Source of the DNA: Desulfotignum sp.
GTDB lineage: Bacteria; Desulfobacterota; Desulfobacteria; Desulfobacterales; Desulfobacteraceae
NCBI GenBank assembly: GCA_011390635.1
Contig: JAABSA010000002.1
Span: 62,308-126,307, forward strand
Direction: 5' to 3'
Length of the DNA: 64,000 nucleotides
In this document: piece after piece, positions 1-9,650 of the stretch
How positions within the stretch are numbered: the first letter of the stretch is position 1
Layout of the letters: each line of letters begins with the position of its first letter
Notes under the pieces: model-generated
The model's database searches: none
What the model was told of the DNA's origin: nothing
The model's input: only the letters and a program-made list of their open reading frames with translations
Made by a program: the position numbers and the translations under genes

Positions 1-600
1 GGCCAGGTTCCGCTGGTCACTGATCTGTGCCAGGGTATGGTCTGAATCAATATCAATAATATCAAAACAAGGGGTATGGTCAAGGATCACCCGGGCCGGT
101 TTGACATCAGCACCAATTTTCGGATCCCAGTCAGATGATGAAAATATTTTGAACTGCTGGATAATGGGGTTGGACAAGAGTTCTTTTGCAAGTTTTTCCA
201 TTTGGGACCGGGTCAGGGTTTTTCCGTTCAGGCAATAGCGTTTGGAGGTGTAAATGCCTTCATGCTGTCCAAACCGCTTGCCCAGCAGATCCTCAATGGC
301 TTCCATGGCAGTGGCACCGGGATTATCCTTTACCCCGGGCCTGAAACCGATCCAGATGCACCAGTGAAAATCAATATCCAGCGACGACAAAGAAGACACC
401 TGGGTCACCGGATTGGTAAAAATCTGCTGTCTTACCCGTTCCAGATCGGATATCTTGAGATCAGAATCAATGGTCACCATATGAACACAGCGCGCTGAGG
501 CGATTTGGATACCAAAATAATCCTTGGCTTTTGTGACCAGCGACGATGCCTCTGCATCCCGCAACCCTTGTTTCAATGCTATTTCAATACTGCAGATCAT
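1..600 (-). CDS. purL: PurS-PurL fusion FGAM synthase, N-terminal part (cut by window edge)
   Basis: The ORF track missed this frame because it runs off the window. Reverse translation from ATG at 600 is open for 200 codons to base 1. The first ~80 residues look like PurS (IEIALKQGLRDAEA..., then ERVRQQIFTNPV). A second similar stretch follows (FRPGVKDNPGATAMEAIEDL), as in the fused PurS/PurL enzymes of deltaproteobacteria, then the start of the linker region. The family converts FGAR, glutamine and ATP to FGAM in purine synthesis. The start lies 1 bp after the rseP stop, with GGTGGA as ribosome site, so it is probably coupled to rseP. The synthetase domain is outside the window, so the family call is good but completeness cannot be judged. 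Confidence 0.75.
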   Translation of the reverse strand, partial: MICSIEIALKQGLRDAEASSLVTKAKDYFGIQIASARCVHMVTIDSDLKISDLERVRQQIFTNPVTQVSSLSSLDIDFHWCIWIGFRPGVKDNPGATAMEAIEDLLGKRFGQHEGIYTSKRYCLNGKTLTRSQMEKLAKELLSNPIIQQFKIFSSSDWDPKIGADVKPARVILDHTPCFDIIDIDSDHTLAQISDQRNLA

Positions 601-601
601 C

Positions 602-1672
602 TTATCCACCATTGAAGATTCTAATAATATCATTGTAAAAGACAAAGACCATCAACGCCACCAGGATGGCTGCCCCAAACTGAATCATCTTTTCCCGCAG
701 CTTTTCGCTCACGCTTTTTCCGGTGACAGCTTCAATGCCGAAAAATACCAGATGGCCCCCATCCAGGACCGGTATGGGAAACAAATTGATAATGCCTAAG
801 TTGACGGACAACAATGCGATAAACCAGGCAAAATTCACCGCCCCTGCTTTGGCCTGTTCTCCTGCCATCTGGGCGATCATGATGGGGCCGCCCAAATTGT
901 CGGCAGACAGGCTGCCGGAAATCATTTTGCCCACCGAAACAATGGTGAGCTTCACCAGCCCTGCGGTATCGGAAACGGCACGCCACATTGCCTGGAACGG
1001 GTTCAAGGATATGTGAAAAACCTCTCCGGATCCTTTGATTCCAATGACATACCGGTCCACTGTTTCCTGGAATACATTTTTTGCCTCCCTCTGTTCCGGG
1101 ATGATGGAAATAGCTACCGGCCGGCCGTCCCGGTTCACCAACATATCCAGAGACTGCCCGGTCGAACTGCTGATGATCCGGGTAATATCCTCAAAGGAGT
1201 GGATCTCTTTTCCGTCAATGGTCTTTATGACATCACCGGGAATAAGGCCGGCATGCTGTGCCGGGGTATTGTCCAGTACTTCCCCTACGATGGGTCTGGC
1301 CAGGTAGATACCGGAAAACTGGTACAGCACATAAAAAATAAAAATGGCCAGGAAAAAATTGAATGCAGGACCGGCCGCCACGATCAGGCTTTTCTGGTGC
1401 AATGGTTTATGGGAAAATGAAACTGCCTTGTCTGCCGGATCCAGGTCCTTGCCTGGTTCTTCTCCCACCATTTTCACATATCCCCCCAAAGGAATGGCGG
1501 AAATACAGTACTCGGTGCGGCCGCGCTTTTTCTTGAATATCTTGGGACCGAATCCCAAAGAAAAAACATCCACCCCCACTTTAAAAAACCTGGCAGCCAG
1601 AAAATGGCCCAGTTCATGGCAGAAAACAAGAACACCAATAACAATTATAAATGCAACAGCGGAATGACCCAC
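602..1672 (-). CDS. rseP: RseP/site-2 protease family zinc metalloprotease
   Basis: Membrane-embedded intramembrane protease, usually cutting anti-sigma factors. HELGH, the zinc motif, lies in the first membrane segment, about residues 19-23. A central PDZ domain (GLIPGDVIKTIDGKEI) and a late LDGGHL motif in the penultimate membrane segments complete the S2P layout. The track starts the ORF at 1759 inside dxr; I prefer GTG at 1672, 13 bp after the dxr stop, preceded by AGAGAGG. That gives 356 aa, normal for bacterial RseP. It closes the dxr-rseP pair typical of this operon. The actual substrate is unknown. Confidence 0.93.
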   Translation of the reverse strand: MGHSAVAFIIVIGVLVFCHELGHFLAARFFKVGVDVFSLGFGPKIFKKKRGRTEYCISAIPLGGYVKMVGEEPGKDLDPADKAVSFSHKPLHQKSLIVAAGPAFNFFLAIFIFYVLYQFSGIYLARPIVGEVLDNTPAQHAGLIPGDVIKTIDGKEIHSFEDITRIISSSTGQSLDMLVNRDGRPVAISIIPEQREAKNVFQETVDRYVIGIKGSGEVFHISLNPFQAMWRAVSDTAGLVKLTIVSVGKMISGSLSADNLGGPIMIAQMAGEQAKAGAVNFAWFIALLSVNLGIINLFPIPVLDGGHLVFFGIEAVTGKSVSEKLREKMIQFGAAILVALMVFVFYNDIIRIFNGG

Positions 1673-1685
1673 TTTTACCTCTCTT

Positions 1686-2834
1686 TTAAATAAGGGATTC
1701 GGCTTTTGTCCTGGCCCAGTGATCCGCCTCAATAATACCTGAAAGATCTGGATTGTCAATGCAGGTGTGGCAGTCCATGGTAAGGGAGATAAGGCGGAAA
1801 ATATCGGAAAATCCCATGCGCCGGTCTAAAAATGCCTGGACAGCCACTTCATTGGCAGCATTCATCACTGCCGGCAAAGTGCCTTTTCGGATGCAGGCCT
1901 GCCTGGCAAATTCCAGGGAAGGAAACCGCTGGAAGTCCGGCGCATGAAAAGTCAAAGACTGCAGCTGAACAAAATCAGGAAATGCCATCCCCAGGTCCAG
2001 ACGTTCCGGAAAAGACAAGGCAAATCCAATGGCCTGTTTCATGTCCGGTACCCCCATCTGGGCCATGACAGCCCCGTCGGTAAAGCCCACCATGGAATGC
2101 ACAATGCTCTGGGGATGGATCAGCACCTGGATATGTTCATGACAGATACCAAACAGATGAACCGCTTCTATGAGTTCCAACCCTTTGTTCATGAGGGTTG
2201 CCGAATCAATGGATATCTTTTCTCCCATGGACCAGTTGGGATGGTTCAGGGCATCTTCCCTGGTGATCTTTTCAAATGCCTCTTTCGGGGTGTTTCTGAA
2301 GGGACCGCCTGAAGCGGTCAGAAAAACCTGTTTCACATCCTTGTTCCGTTTACCCATGATACATTGAAAAATAGCGGAATGCTCGCTGTCCACCGGCAGG
2401 ATGGATACCTTTTTTTCCCGGGCCCGTGCCATGACAATATCACCGGCCATCACCAGGGTTTCCTTGTTTGCCAGGGCAATATCTTTTTGTGCCTCAATGG
2501 CGGCCAGGGCCGGTTTCAACCCTGCTGCTCCCACCATTGCCAGCAGGACCATATCAGTAGTTTTCCAGGCGGCAGCCCGTGCATATCCGATCTCTCCGAA
2601 CATAATATCCGGCCGGCAGGGTCCTGTGAGCATGCCGGCCAGTTCCCGGGCCTTATCCGCATCCAGTACCGCCACCACCTCGGGTGTAAATTCAGCAATC
2701 TGGCGGCAGAGCAGGGGCAGATTATTGGCAGCGGTCAACGCCCTGACCCGGAACAGGTCTGGATGCATTCTGACAATATCCAGCGCAGAGGTACCGATGG
2801 ACCCTGTGGCACCCAGAATGGACAGATTTTTCAC
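1686..2834 (-). CDS. dxr: 1-deoxy-D-xylulose 5-phosphate reductoisomerase
   Basis: Cytoplasmic NADPH enzyme of the MEP isoprenoid pathway, converting DXP to MEP. The N-terminus has the Rossmann motif LGATGSIGTSALDIV. Metal and substrate-loop signatures follow (ANKETLVMAGD, PVDSEHSAIFQ, LTASGGPFR, MGEKISIDSATLMNKGLELIEA). At 382 aa it is full length. The start is GTG at 2834, overlapping the cdsA stop as GTGA, so translation is coupled to cdsA. It sits between cdsA and rseP as in many proteobacteria. Confidence 0.97.
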   Translation of the reverse strand: MKNLSILGATGSIGTSALDIVRMHPDLFRVRALTAANNLPLLCRQIAEFTPEVVAVLDADKARELAGMLTGPCRPDIMFGEIGYARAAAWKTTDMVLLAMVGAAGLKPALAAIEAQKDIALANKETLVMAGDIVMARAREKKVSILPVDSEHSAIFQCIMGKRNKDVKQVFLTASGGPFRNTPKEAFEKITREDALNHPNWSMGEKISIDSATLMNKGLELIEAVHLFGICHEHIQVLIHPQSIVHSMVGFTDGAVMAQMGVPDMKQAIGFALSFPERLDLGMAFPDFVQLQSLTFHAPDFQRFPSLEFARQACIRKGTLPAVMNAANEVAVQAFLDRRMGFSDIFRLISLTMDCHTCIDNPDLSGIIEADHWARTKAESLI

Positions 2835-3646
2835 AACACCACCACAAGATACCCATAAAGCACCGGCACCGCGAACAAAAGACCGTCAATGCGGTCCAGC
2901 ATACCGCCATGGCCCGGAAGTATCCGTCCGGAATCCTTGATGCTGGAGGCCCGCTTCAGGGCGGATTCAAACAGATCTCCCACCTGTCCTGCAATCGCAA
3001 TGAGAAAGGAACAGGGAAGGGTAATCAGGGCCAGGACCGGGGAGCCAAAAAACACCATTGAAAAAACAATCCCTGCTGTCATGGATGCCGCAATGCCTCC
3101 CATTGACCCTTCAATGGTTTTATTGGGGCTGATATGGGGGGATAATTTGTTTTTCCCAAAGAAGGTGCCGGTATAAAAGGCACCGGTATCATTAATAAAA
3201 CAGACAATGAGCAGCCAGATTATCCAGAGAATGCCATCATCCATATGTCGAATCAAAAGCAGAAAAGACAATGGGAAGGGAATATACAAAATACCCAGCA
3301 CCTGCCGGGAAATAGTATCAAAAATATCGGACCGTGCGGTAAACGCAAACAGCACAAAAACAGACAATAAAATAAAATTAAGGGCCAGGACCAGAAACAT
3401 GGTCTGCCAGGAGCCTGCAGCAGCACCGAATATGAAAAAAATACAGGTAACAAAGGATATGGCCGTAATGAACCATGGACAGGAACCGTCACCATGGCTG
3501 AAGATGATGCGCAGATATTCCTTGATGGCAAAAATGGCCACGACTGTTACAAGCGCGGCCAATATCATCGGGGTGCCTTTGATCAGAATCCATATGACCA
3601 AAGGTGCCAGAACTATTGTGGTTATCCATCGCTGGGCATGCTGCAT
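2831..3646 (-). CDS. cdsA: Phosphatidate cytidylyltransferase
   Basis: Integral membrane enzyme making CDP-diacylglycerol from phosphatidate and CTP for phospholipid synthesis. The sequence is 271 aa with about eight hydrophobic segments. The CDP-DAG synthase signature lies near the C-terminus: SALKRASSIKDSGRILPGHGGMLDRIDG, with the Asp residues that bind metal. It also has PNKTIEGSMGG. ATG at 3646 lies inside the end of uppS (25-bp overlap), and the stop overlaps the dxr start, so uppS-cdsA-dxr is tightly coupled. Confidence 0.96.
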   Translation of the reverse strand: MQHAQRWITTIVLAPLVIWILIKGTPMILAALVTVVAIFAIKEYLRIIFSHGDGSCPWFITAISFVTCIFFIFGAAAGSWQTMFLVLALNFILLSVFVLFAFTARSDIFDTISRQVLGILYIPFPLSFLLLIRHMDDGILWIIWLLIVCFINDTGAFYTGTFFGKNKLSPHISPNKTIEGSMGGIAASMTAGIVFSMVFFGSPVLALITLPCSFLIAIAGQVGDLFESALKRASSIKDSGRILPGHGGMLDRIDGLLFAVPVLYGYLVVVL

Positions 3647-4368
3647 TCCACTTTACCGAACCGTCGGTTCCTTTTCTGGTAATTGGTTAAAATAGCCATA
3701 AACTCATCTCTGGTAAAATCCGGCCACAGGGTATGGGTAACAAAGATTTCCGCATAGGCGCTCTGCCAGAGCAGAAAATTGGAAAGCCGGAATTCTCCCG
3801 ATGTCCGTATCACCAGGTCCGGGTCCGGCATGCCGGCGGTATACATATGGTCTGCCACAAGCTGCTCACTGATATCAGCCACCCCAAGATCCCCTGCCGC
3901 AACTTTTTGTGCCACCGCCTGAACAGCATCACATATTTCCTGTCTGCTGCCGTAACTCAAAGCCAGGTTAAGGGTCATCTGCCGGTTTTCCCTGGTTGCC
4001 TCCATGGTTTCGCAAGCCTTCTGTCTGACATCTTCGGGCAGTTTTTCCAGCTGGCCCAGCACTTTCAGGCAGATCCCTTTTTCCATCAATTCCCCGCGCT
4101 CAGAAACCAGAAACTTTTTGAGCAGCTGCATAAGTGCCGACACTTCAGATTTCGGCCTGGCCCAGTTTTCAGTGGAAAATGCATACAGGGTAAGGTACTG
4201 GATACCCAGTTCCCGGCAGGCACTTACAATGGATTTGACGGTTTGAGAGCCTTTTTCATGGCCCTTGACCCGGTTCATCAGCCTTTTTTTTGCCCAGCGG
4301 CCGTTGCCGTCCATGATAATGGCCACATGAACCGGCAGCCTGTTCACATCCAGGCCGGATGGCTGCAT
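3622..4368 (-). CDS. uppS: Undecaprenyl diphosphate synthase (isoprenyl transferase)
   Basis: Cis-prenyltransferase that makes the C55 lipid carrier for cell-wall synthesis. The N-terminal HVAIIMDGNGRWAKKR holds the catalytic Asp and P-loop-like motif; LTLYAFSTENWARP and PDLVIRTSGEFRLSNFLLWQSAYAE are the other family blocks. The track start at 4428 overlaps frr by 56 bp; ATG at 4368 (MQPSGLDVNRL), just after the frr stop, gives 248 aa and the usual short N-terminus. It lies between frr and cdsA, the canonical order. Confidence 0.96.
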   Translation of the reverse strand: MQPSGLDVNRLPVHVAIIMDGNGRWAKKRLMNRVKGHEKGSQTVKSIVSACRELGIQYLTLYAFSTENWARPKSEVSALMQLLKKFLVSERGELMEKGICLKVLGQLEKLPEDVRQKACETMEATRENRQMTLNLALSYGSRQEICDAVQAVAQKVAAGDLGVADISEQLVADHMYTAGMPDPDLVIRTSGEFRLSNFLLWQSAYAEIFVTHTLWPDFTRDEFMAILTNYQKRNRRFGKVECSMPSDG

Positions 4369-4372
4369 GGCA

Positions 4373-4930
4373 TCAGACTTCAAGGATCTCCTTTTCTTTT
4401 TGGGCAAAAATATTGTCCAGCCGCTCAATGTATTCGTCGGTCAGATCCTGGACCTGTTTTTGCCCCTTGAAGCTGTCATCTTCTGAGATATCGCCTTCTT
4501 TTTGAAGATCCTTGAGCAGTTCATTGGAATCTCTGCGGATATTGCGTATCGCCACCTTGTGCTCTTCGCAGATTTTAGAAACATTTTTGGCGATTTCCTT
4601 TCTGCGTTCCTCTGTCAAGGGGGGAATGGAAATGCGAATCAGTTTCCCGTCATTGGAGGGTGTCAGTCCGAGGTTGGCCTTAAGAATGGCTTTTTCAACT
4701 GCGTTAATCACACTGATATCCCAGGGTTTCACCGTAATCAGCCTGCTTTCGGGAATGGATATGGTGGCCATCTGGGGCAAAGGGGTCTGGGTACCATAGT
4801 AGTCAACTCTCACATTGTCCAGCATTGACTGGGATGCCCTGCCGGTGCGAACCTTTGCCATTTCCTTGACAAAGACTTTCTCGGTTTTTCCCATTCTGTC
4901 TCTGGTTTCTTCTATCACATCATTAATCAT
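4373..4930 (-). CDS. frr: Ribosome recycling factor
   Basis: Splits post-termination ribosomes together with EF-G. The sequence is 185 aa from ATG at 4930, the standard length. Conserved blocks are KVRTGRASQSMLDNVRVDYYG, PWDISVINAVEKAI and LTEERRKEIAKNVSKI. A GTG directly before (4933) is the start in the ORF track; AAGGA at 9-12 nt serves either. The gene follows pyrH after a 74-bp spacer that contains a long hairpin (see separate entry). Confidence 0.97.
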   Translation of the reverse strand: MINDVIEETRDRMGKTEKVFVKEMAKVRTGRASQSMLDNVRVDYYGTQTPLPQMATISIPESRLITVKPWDISVINAVEKAILKANLGLTPSNDGKLIRISIPPLTEERRKEIAKNVSKICEEHKVAIRNIRRDSNELLKDLQKEGDISEDDSFKGQKQVQDLTDEYIERLDNIFAQKEKEILEV

Positions 4931-4956
4931 CACAATCCATCCTTCTGTCTGACTGT

Positions 4957-5004
4957 GGGTTCAGGCTTGTTATTGAGATCAGTCAATAAGCCAAGCCTGA
5001 ACCC
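4957..5004. repeat. Long hairpin between pyrH and frr
   Basis: Arms GGGTTCAGGCTTG and CAAGCCTGAACCC pair perfectly (13 bp). They enclose a second stem TTATTGA/TCAATAA with a 6-nt loop and a 2-nt bulge. No T-run follows on the minus strand, so it is not a clear terminator of pyrH. It may be an RNA processing or stability element that tunes frr relative to pyrH. Confidence 0.6.
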
Positions 5005-5007
5005 ATA

Positions 5008-5724
5008 TTATTTTATCCGGGTGCCGATATCCTGGCCCAGCGCCGCTTTAAGGATATTGTCCGCCTTATGCAGATCAAACACCTGGAGGGGCAGGTCATG
5101 CTCCATGGCCAGGGATATGGCGGTCATGTCCATGACGTGCAGCTGTTTTTCAATCACGCGCATATAGGACAATTCAGTAAACAGCACTGCATCTTCATGG
5201 ACTACCGGATCTTTATCATAGACACCATCCACCTGGGTGGCTTTAAACAGAATCTGGGCACGGATTTCATGGGCCCTGAGGACTGCAGCCGTATCCGTAG
5301 TGAAATAGGGATTTCCCGTACCTGCCGCAAAAATAACCACCCTGCCTTTTTCCAGATGGCGGATCGCTTTTCTGCGGATAAAGGGCTCGGCAATCTGGTC
5401 CATGCGGATGGCGGACTGGACCCGTGTGGGAACATCTCGCTTTTCCAGGGCATCGCACAAGGCCAGGGAGTTGATCACCGTGGCCAGCATGCCCATGTTA
5501 TCGGCAGAACTTCTGTCCATGCCGGCCGAACTGCCGGCAACGCCCCGAAAAATATTTCCACCGCCCACCACAATGCTGATTTCAACATTCAGTCTGGCCA
5601 CCTTGGCAATTTCTTCCGCCACATAGTGAATCATCTCCGGGGTGATGCCAAAGCCCTGATTTCCCATCAGGGCTTCTCCACTCAGTTTAATCAGAATCCG
5701 TTTAAACTCAGGCAGGGTATCCAA
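5008..5724 (-). CDS. pyrH: UMP kinase
   Basis: Hexameric amino-acid-kinase-fold enzyme phosphorylating UMP to UDP. It has the N-terminal [12 protein letters not shown], the GGGNIFRG glycine loop, [21 protein letters not shown] and [13 protein letters not shown]. The length is 238 aa, typical. The start codon is TTG at 5724, with AGGAG 9 nt upstream; no ATG is available at the correct N-terminus. It follows tsf after 4 bp, as in the conserved rpsB-tsf-pyrH-frr cluster. Confidence 0.97.
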   Translation of the reverse strand: MDTLPEFKRILIKLSGEALMGNQGFGITPEMIHYVAEEIAKVARLNVEISIVVGGGNIFRGVAGSSAGMDRSSADNMGMLATVINSLALCDALEKRDVPTRVQSAIRMDQIAEPFIRRKAIRHLEKGRVVIFAAGTGNPYFTTDTAAVLRAHEIRAQILFKATQVDGVYDKDPVVHEDAVLFTELSYMRVIEKQLHVMDMTAISLAMEHDLPLQVFDLHKADNILKAALGQDIGTRIK

Positions 5725-5728
5725 GATT

Positions 5729-6325
5729 TTATTCTCCTATCTGGAAGCGTGCAAATCTCTTGATCTGGATATTTTCACCAATCTTGCCGATGGTTTCTTT
5801 AACAAGCTCTTCAATGGTTTTCTGGGGATCTTTGACATATTGCTGACTCATGAGGCAGACCTCTTTATAGTACTTTTCCACCTTGCCGTCCACAATCTTG
5901 TCAATGATGTTTTCCGGCTTGCCTTCCTGCTGCATCTGGGCCTTGAAAATTTCACGCTCTTTTTCCACCACGGTTTTGTCCACATCTTCCGGGGTCAGGC
6001 CTGCCGGATTGGCAGCAGCGATATGCATGGCAATGTTCTTGGCAAATTCTATGAAATCATCGGTCTTGGCCACAAAATCGGATTCACAATTTATTTCAAC
6101 CAGTACCCCGAGTTTTGCACCGGTATGGATGTAGGAATGAATAACTCCTTCTGATGTGGATCGTCCGGCCCGCTTGGCAGCTTTGGCCAGCCCTTTTTTG
6201 CGCAGCAGCTCGACCGCCTTTTCCATGTTACCGTCTGCTTCGGCAAGCATTCGTTTACAATCCATTATGCCGGAACCGGTTGCTTCACGCAGTTCCTTTA
6301 CCATTGCTGCGGAAATATCAGCCAT
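5729..6325 (-). CDS. tsf: Elongation factor Ts
   Basis: Nucleotide exchange factor for EF-Tu. It starts [31 protein letters not shown], followed by [29 protein letters not shown] matches the EF-Ts core. At 198 aa it belongs to the shorter type with one core domain repeat rather than the ~280-aa E. coli type, a form common in deltaproteobacteria. ATG at 6325 has a clear AAGGAG. It lies 24 bp after rpsB. Confidence 0.97.
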   Translation of the reverse strand: MADISAAMVKELREATGSGIMDCKRMLAEADGNMEKAVELLRKKGLAKAAKRAGRSTSEGVIHSYIHTGAKLGVLVEINCESDFVAKTDDFIEFAKNIAMHIAAANPAGLTPEDVDKTVVEKEREIFKAQMQQEGKPENIIDKIVDGKVEKYYKEVCLMSQQYVKDPQKTIEELVKETIGKIGENIQIKRFARFQIGE

Positions 6326-6349
6326 TTTATAGTGCTCCTTAATTTTTCG

Positions 6350-7207
6350 TTATTCAGTTTCAATTGTTTCTTCAACTGGTTCAGCTGGTGTGACTTTTCG
6401 TTTGATCTTTTCCACAACAGGCCCGTCTGTGCCATCTGACACCACTTCAATGGCAACTTTCTGATCCCCTGCATCGGTGTCTTCTTTTTTATCACCATCT
6501 GCCTGGGCCTGCATTTTTTCATCATACATCTGCCGGCCTTCAATGCAGGCATCTGCGATGCGGGAGGTAAACAGACGGATGGATCTTATGGCATCATCAT
6601 TGCCGGGAATCACATAATCAATATCATCGGGATCACAATTGGTATCCACCACCGCCACAATGGGTATTCCCAGACGTTTGCCTTCTTTTACCGCAATGGC
6701 TTCATTTTTGGGATCAATGATGAAAATAGCTGACGGCAGTCTTTTCATATTGCTGATACCACCAATGGCAAATTCCAGTTTTTCCTTTTCCTTGATCATT
6801 TTTGACTGCTCTTTTTTGGGATAATTTTCAAGAGTGCCGTCATTTTCAATGGAATTGAGAAAGTGAAACCTGGTGATATTGTTTTTAATGGTCTGGAAAT
6901 TGGTCAGCATGCCGCCCAGCCAACGGTTTTCAACATAAAACATCTCCGCCCGGTTAGCCTCTTCATAAATGGCTTCTGATGCCTGTTTTTTGGTCCCCAC
7001 AAACAAAACATCCTTGCCTTCGGCAGCAATCCCCTTGACAAAATCATGGGCCTGCCTGAAAAGTTTGACTGTCTGCTGAAGATCAATGATATAAATCCCG
7101 TTTCTTGCCCCGAAAATATATTTTTTCATTTTCGGGTTCCAGCGTTTTGTCTGATGCCCGAAATGGACACCTGCTTCCAAAAGTTCTCTGATCGTAATGT
7201 AAGCCAT
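6350..7207 (-). CDS. rpsB: 30S ribosomal protein uS2
   Basis: Small-subunit protein S2. It has the hallmark start [32 protein letters not shown], then [15 protein letters not shown] and [37 protein letters not shown]. At 285 aa it is ~45 residues longer than E. coli S2. The excess is a C-terminal acidic/lysine tail ([11 protein letters not shown]... to ...EETIETE), common in deltaproteobacteria and probably disordered. It is first in the rpsB-tsf-pyrH-frr group and has its own promoter upstream. Confidence 0.98.
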   Translation of the reverse strand: MAYITIRELLEAGVHFGHQTKRWNPKMKKYIFGARNGIYIIDLQQTVKLFRQAHDFVKGIAAEGKDVLFVGTKKQASEAIYEEANRAEMFYVENRWLGGMLTNFQTIKNNITRFHFLNSIENDGTLENYPKKEQSKMIKEKEKLEFAIGGISNMKRLPSAIFIIDPKNEAIAVKEGKRLGIPIVAVVDTNCDPDDIDYVIPGNDDAIRSIRLFTSRIADACIEGRQMYDEKMQAQADGDKKEDTDAGDQKVAIEVVSDGTDGPVVEKIKRKVTPAEPVEETIETE

Positions 7208-7337
7208 TTGTTCTCCACATAATTTTAATGGTTTTGTTGTCCTTCATCCACTTCATTCCCGGAAATCGACTTTGTCACAAGCACCGGATACCAGGTCCAT
7301 GGATGTGCGTTTTATTCAGTTTGCAAAAATCCTATAA

Positions 7338-7366
7338 TTTATATCAAAAGCCAGGCAATTAATCAA
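7338..7366 (-). promoter_or_regulatory. Predicted sigma-70 promoter for rpsB-tsf
   Basis: On the minus strand TTGATT, a 17-nt spacer, then TATAAA, at the very end of prmC. It leaves a ~120-nt leader before the rpsB ATG, long enough for autogenous control by S2, although I could not identify a specific S2-binding fold by eye. Confidence 0.6.
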
Positions 7367-8225
7367 TTTTTTTTTTAAGATGTACCACCCGGTCATGATC
7401 TGCCAGGTCTTTGATAAATTCAATGCCGTCATATGCGGTGCAGGACTGCGCAGCAGCCATGACCTTCCGCTTCTGGTCAAAACCCATTTCCAGCAGCAGG
7501 TGCCCGCCAGGAACAAGATAGTGGCAGGCACACCCGATGATATCCCGGATACAGTCCAAACCGTCATTGCCGCCATCAAGTGCGGTCATGGGTTCATGGT
7601 CTTTTATCTCAGGTGCCAGATGTCTGATGTCGCTGGTTGGTATGTAAGGCGGATTTGATAAAATCATATCCCAAAAAGGCCTTTGCTGCAGGGCATCAAA
7701 CCAGGACCCTTGGAAAAAATCAATTTTTGCACCCCCTTCACGGCCGGCATTTTGTCGGGCAATGTCCAGGGCTTGCCCTGAAATATCACCGGCAAAAAAA
7801 CGGTTTTTCGGGCTTGCTTTTGCAAGGGACACCACAATGGCGCCGGAGCCTGTCCCCAGTTCCAGGACAGTGCTGCTCTTTACAGGTTCCCGGGCCAGCA
7901 GATCCAGTGCAGTTGTCACCAGGGTTTCCGTATCCGGCCTGGGAATGAGCACACCAGGCCCCACTTGGAAACTTGATTCAAAAAACCCTTTTTCACCCGT
8001 GATATAGGCCAATGGTTCATGGTTTTTACGCCGCTTGATCAAGGCTTTGAACGCTGTAAGCTCTTGATTTTCCAGGGGACGGTCATGCTGGAGATACAGA
8101 TCCAGGCGCCGGATACCCAGACTAAATCCCAGCAGAATTTCCGCCGTTAACCTGGGGCTGTCAACACCATGTTTTCTAAAATAGGTTTCAGTCCAGGCAA
8201 TCAGTTTGAAAACGGTCCATTCCAT
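7359..8225 (-). CDS. prmC: Peptide chain release factor N5-glutamine methyltransferase
   Basis: SAM-dependent enzyme that methylates the Gln of the GGQ motif in release factors. It has an N-terminal helical domain (PRLTAEILLGFSLG) and a Rossmann core with VLELGTGSGAIVVSLA. The substrate-binding NPPYIP motif is at about residue 188. The 288-aa length is normal. The ATG overlaps the prfA stop (TAATG), so it is coupled to its substrate gene. The protein ends in a Lys-rich tail read through the A-run that precedes the rpsB promoter. Confidence 0.95.
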   Translation of the reverse strand: MEWTVFKLIAWTETYFRKHGVDSPRLTAEILLGFSLGIRRLDLYLQHDRPLENQELTAFKALIKRRKNHEPLAYITGEKGFFESSFQVGPGVLIPRPDTETLVTTALDLLAREPVKSSTVLELGTGSGAIVVSLAKASPKNRFFAGDISGQALDIARQNAGREGGAKIDFFQGSWFDALQQRPFWDMILSNPPYIPTSDIRHLAPEIKDHEPMTALDGGNDGLDCIRDIIGCACHYLVPGGHLLLEMGFDQKRKVMAAAQSCTAYDGIEFIKDLADHDRVVHLKKKID

Positions 8226-9304
8226 TACGCAAGGGTGGTGCTGCGGCTGTCCTGCAAGGCCCGGGCCTGGTGGTAGGTTTTCAGTTCATCAATAATGGTC
8301 TGGATATCCCCTTCCATGATGCTGTCCAGTTTATACAGGGTGAGCCCGATACGGTGGTCGGTCATCCGACCCTGGGGGAAATTATAGGTCCGGATGCGGC
8401 CGCTTCTGTCACCGGTTCCCACCTGACCCTTGCGGTCAGCTGCCCGCTTTGCATCTTCTTCTCTCACTTTGGCATCCAGGATACGGGATTTGAGCACATT
8501 CAGGGCTTTGGCCTTGTTTTTATGCTGGGATTTCTCATCCTGGCAGGTGGCCACCACCCCTGTGGGAATATGGGTGACTCTGACGGCGGAATCTGTTGTG
8601 TTGACGGACTGACCGCCCGGACCCGAGGCCCGGAATACATCCACTTTTATATCTGCAGGATTGATGTCGATATCGATATCTTCAGCCTCGGGCAGCACGG
8701 CCACGGTAACGGCGGATGTATGAATCCGGCCCTGGGTTTCGGTTTCAGGCACCCGCTGCACCCGATGGGTGCCGCTTTCATACTTGAATGCCCCAAACGC
8801 GCCTTTTCCCTGGAGCAGGCAGACAATTTCCTTGAACCCGCCGGAACTGGATTCATTTTTTTCAATGATATCAATTTTCCAGTGTCTGGTTTCTGCATAC
8901 CGGGAATACATTCTGAAAAGATCCCCGGCAAAAATACCGGCCTCTTCTCCGCCTGTGCCGGCCCGGATCTCCAGGATCACATTTTTGTCATCCCTGGGGT
9001 CTTTGGGCATCAACAGCGCATTGAGTTTGGATTTCAGGGTTTCGCTTTTTTTTTCCAGTACCGCTATTTCTTCTCTGGCCATGGACCGGATGTCCGGGTC
9101 TTTGTCCCTGAGCAGCTCCCTTGCCTCAGAAAGTTCAGACAGAACCTCCTCATAGGTTTTAAAGACCGGTACTATCCGGTTGAGTTCCCCGTGTTCCTTC
9201 ACGTACTTCTGGTATTTGTGCTGGTCTTTGATCACCTCGGGGTCACTCAGGAGATGTTCCAGTTTTACATACCGTTCGGCAATGCCCTGTAATTTTTCAA
9301 TCAT
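8225..9304 (-). CDS. prfA: Peptide chain release factor 1
   Basis: Decodes UAA/UAG. It carries the PxT-type codon-recognition region ([22 protein letters not shown]) and the catalytic [20 protein letters not shown] block. From ATG at 9304 ([12 protein letters not shown]) it is 359 aa, the standard length; the track extension to 9373 adds 23 residues unlike RF1. RF1 rather than RF2 is clear from length and start. In a genome that reads UGA as selenocysteine the RF2 gene, not seen here, is the one that competes. Confidence 0.96.
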   Translation of the reverse strand: MIEKLQGIAERYVKLEHLLSDPEVIKDQHKYQKYVKEHGELNRIVPVFKTYEEVLSELSEARELLRDKDPDIRSMAREEIAVLEKKSETLKSKLNALLMPKDPRDDKNVILEIRAGTGGEEAGIFAGDLFRMYSRYAETRHWKIDIIEKNESSSGGFKEIVCLLQGKGAFGAFKYESGTHRVQRVPETETQGRIHTSAVTVAVLPEAEDIDIDINPADIKVDVFRASGPGGQSVNTTDSAVRVTHIPTGVVATCQDEKSQHKNKAKALNVLKSRILDAKVREEDAKRAADRKGQVGTGDRSGRIRTYNFPQGRMTDHRIGLTLYKLDSIMEGDIQTIIDELKTYHQARALQDSRSTTLA

Positions 9305-9369
9305 GGTACAAAATCCAAAAGGGGTGCCCCAAGGCAATCCCCCTTTGCAAAATCCCGGTGAATGTAAAA

Positions 9370-9588
9370 TCACACAAGTTTGGTTGCATCAAACCCGGCA
9401 TATTTTCTTTTAAAGCGGTCGATGCGGCCGGCTGAATCCACCAGTTTCTGTTTTCCCGTAAAAAACGGATGACAGCTGGAACAGATTTCCACCTTGATGT
9501 TTTCCCGGGTGGAGCCGACTTCAAAGGTGGCTCCGCAGGCACAGGAAGCGGTGGTTTTTACATATTTCGGATGTATCTCTTTTTTCAT
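9370..9588 (-). CDS. rpmE: 50S ribosomal protein bL31, zinc-binding type
   Basis: Small ribosomal protein. The sequence [27 protein letters not shown] has CxC, and CSSCHPF supplies CxxC. Together they make the four-Cys zinc form of L31. [19 protein letters not shown] is the family C-terminal block. I chose ATG at 9588 (72 aa), 11 nt after AAGGAG; the upstream ATG at 9597 and GTG at 9600 lie too close to that site. It sits between rho and prfA, a common deltaproteobacterial order. Confidence 0.95.
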   Translation of the reverse strand: MKKEIHPKYVKTTASCACGATFEVGSTRENIKVEICSSCHPFFTGKQKLVDSAGRIDRFKRKYAGFDATKLV

Positions 9589-9650
9589 TTGTTTCATCAC
9601 TCCTTACATCTGCCTTTTTTCACAAGACAGCTGATTTATAAAAATTGTGT

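Noticed and set aside
8270-9292. 340-aa plus-strand ORF antisense to prfA
   Set aside because: Shadow of RF1; no domain and no ribosome site.
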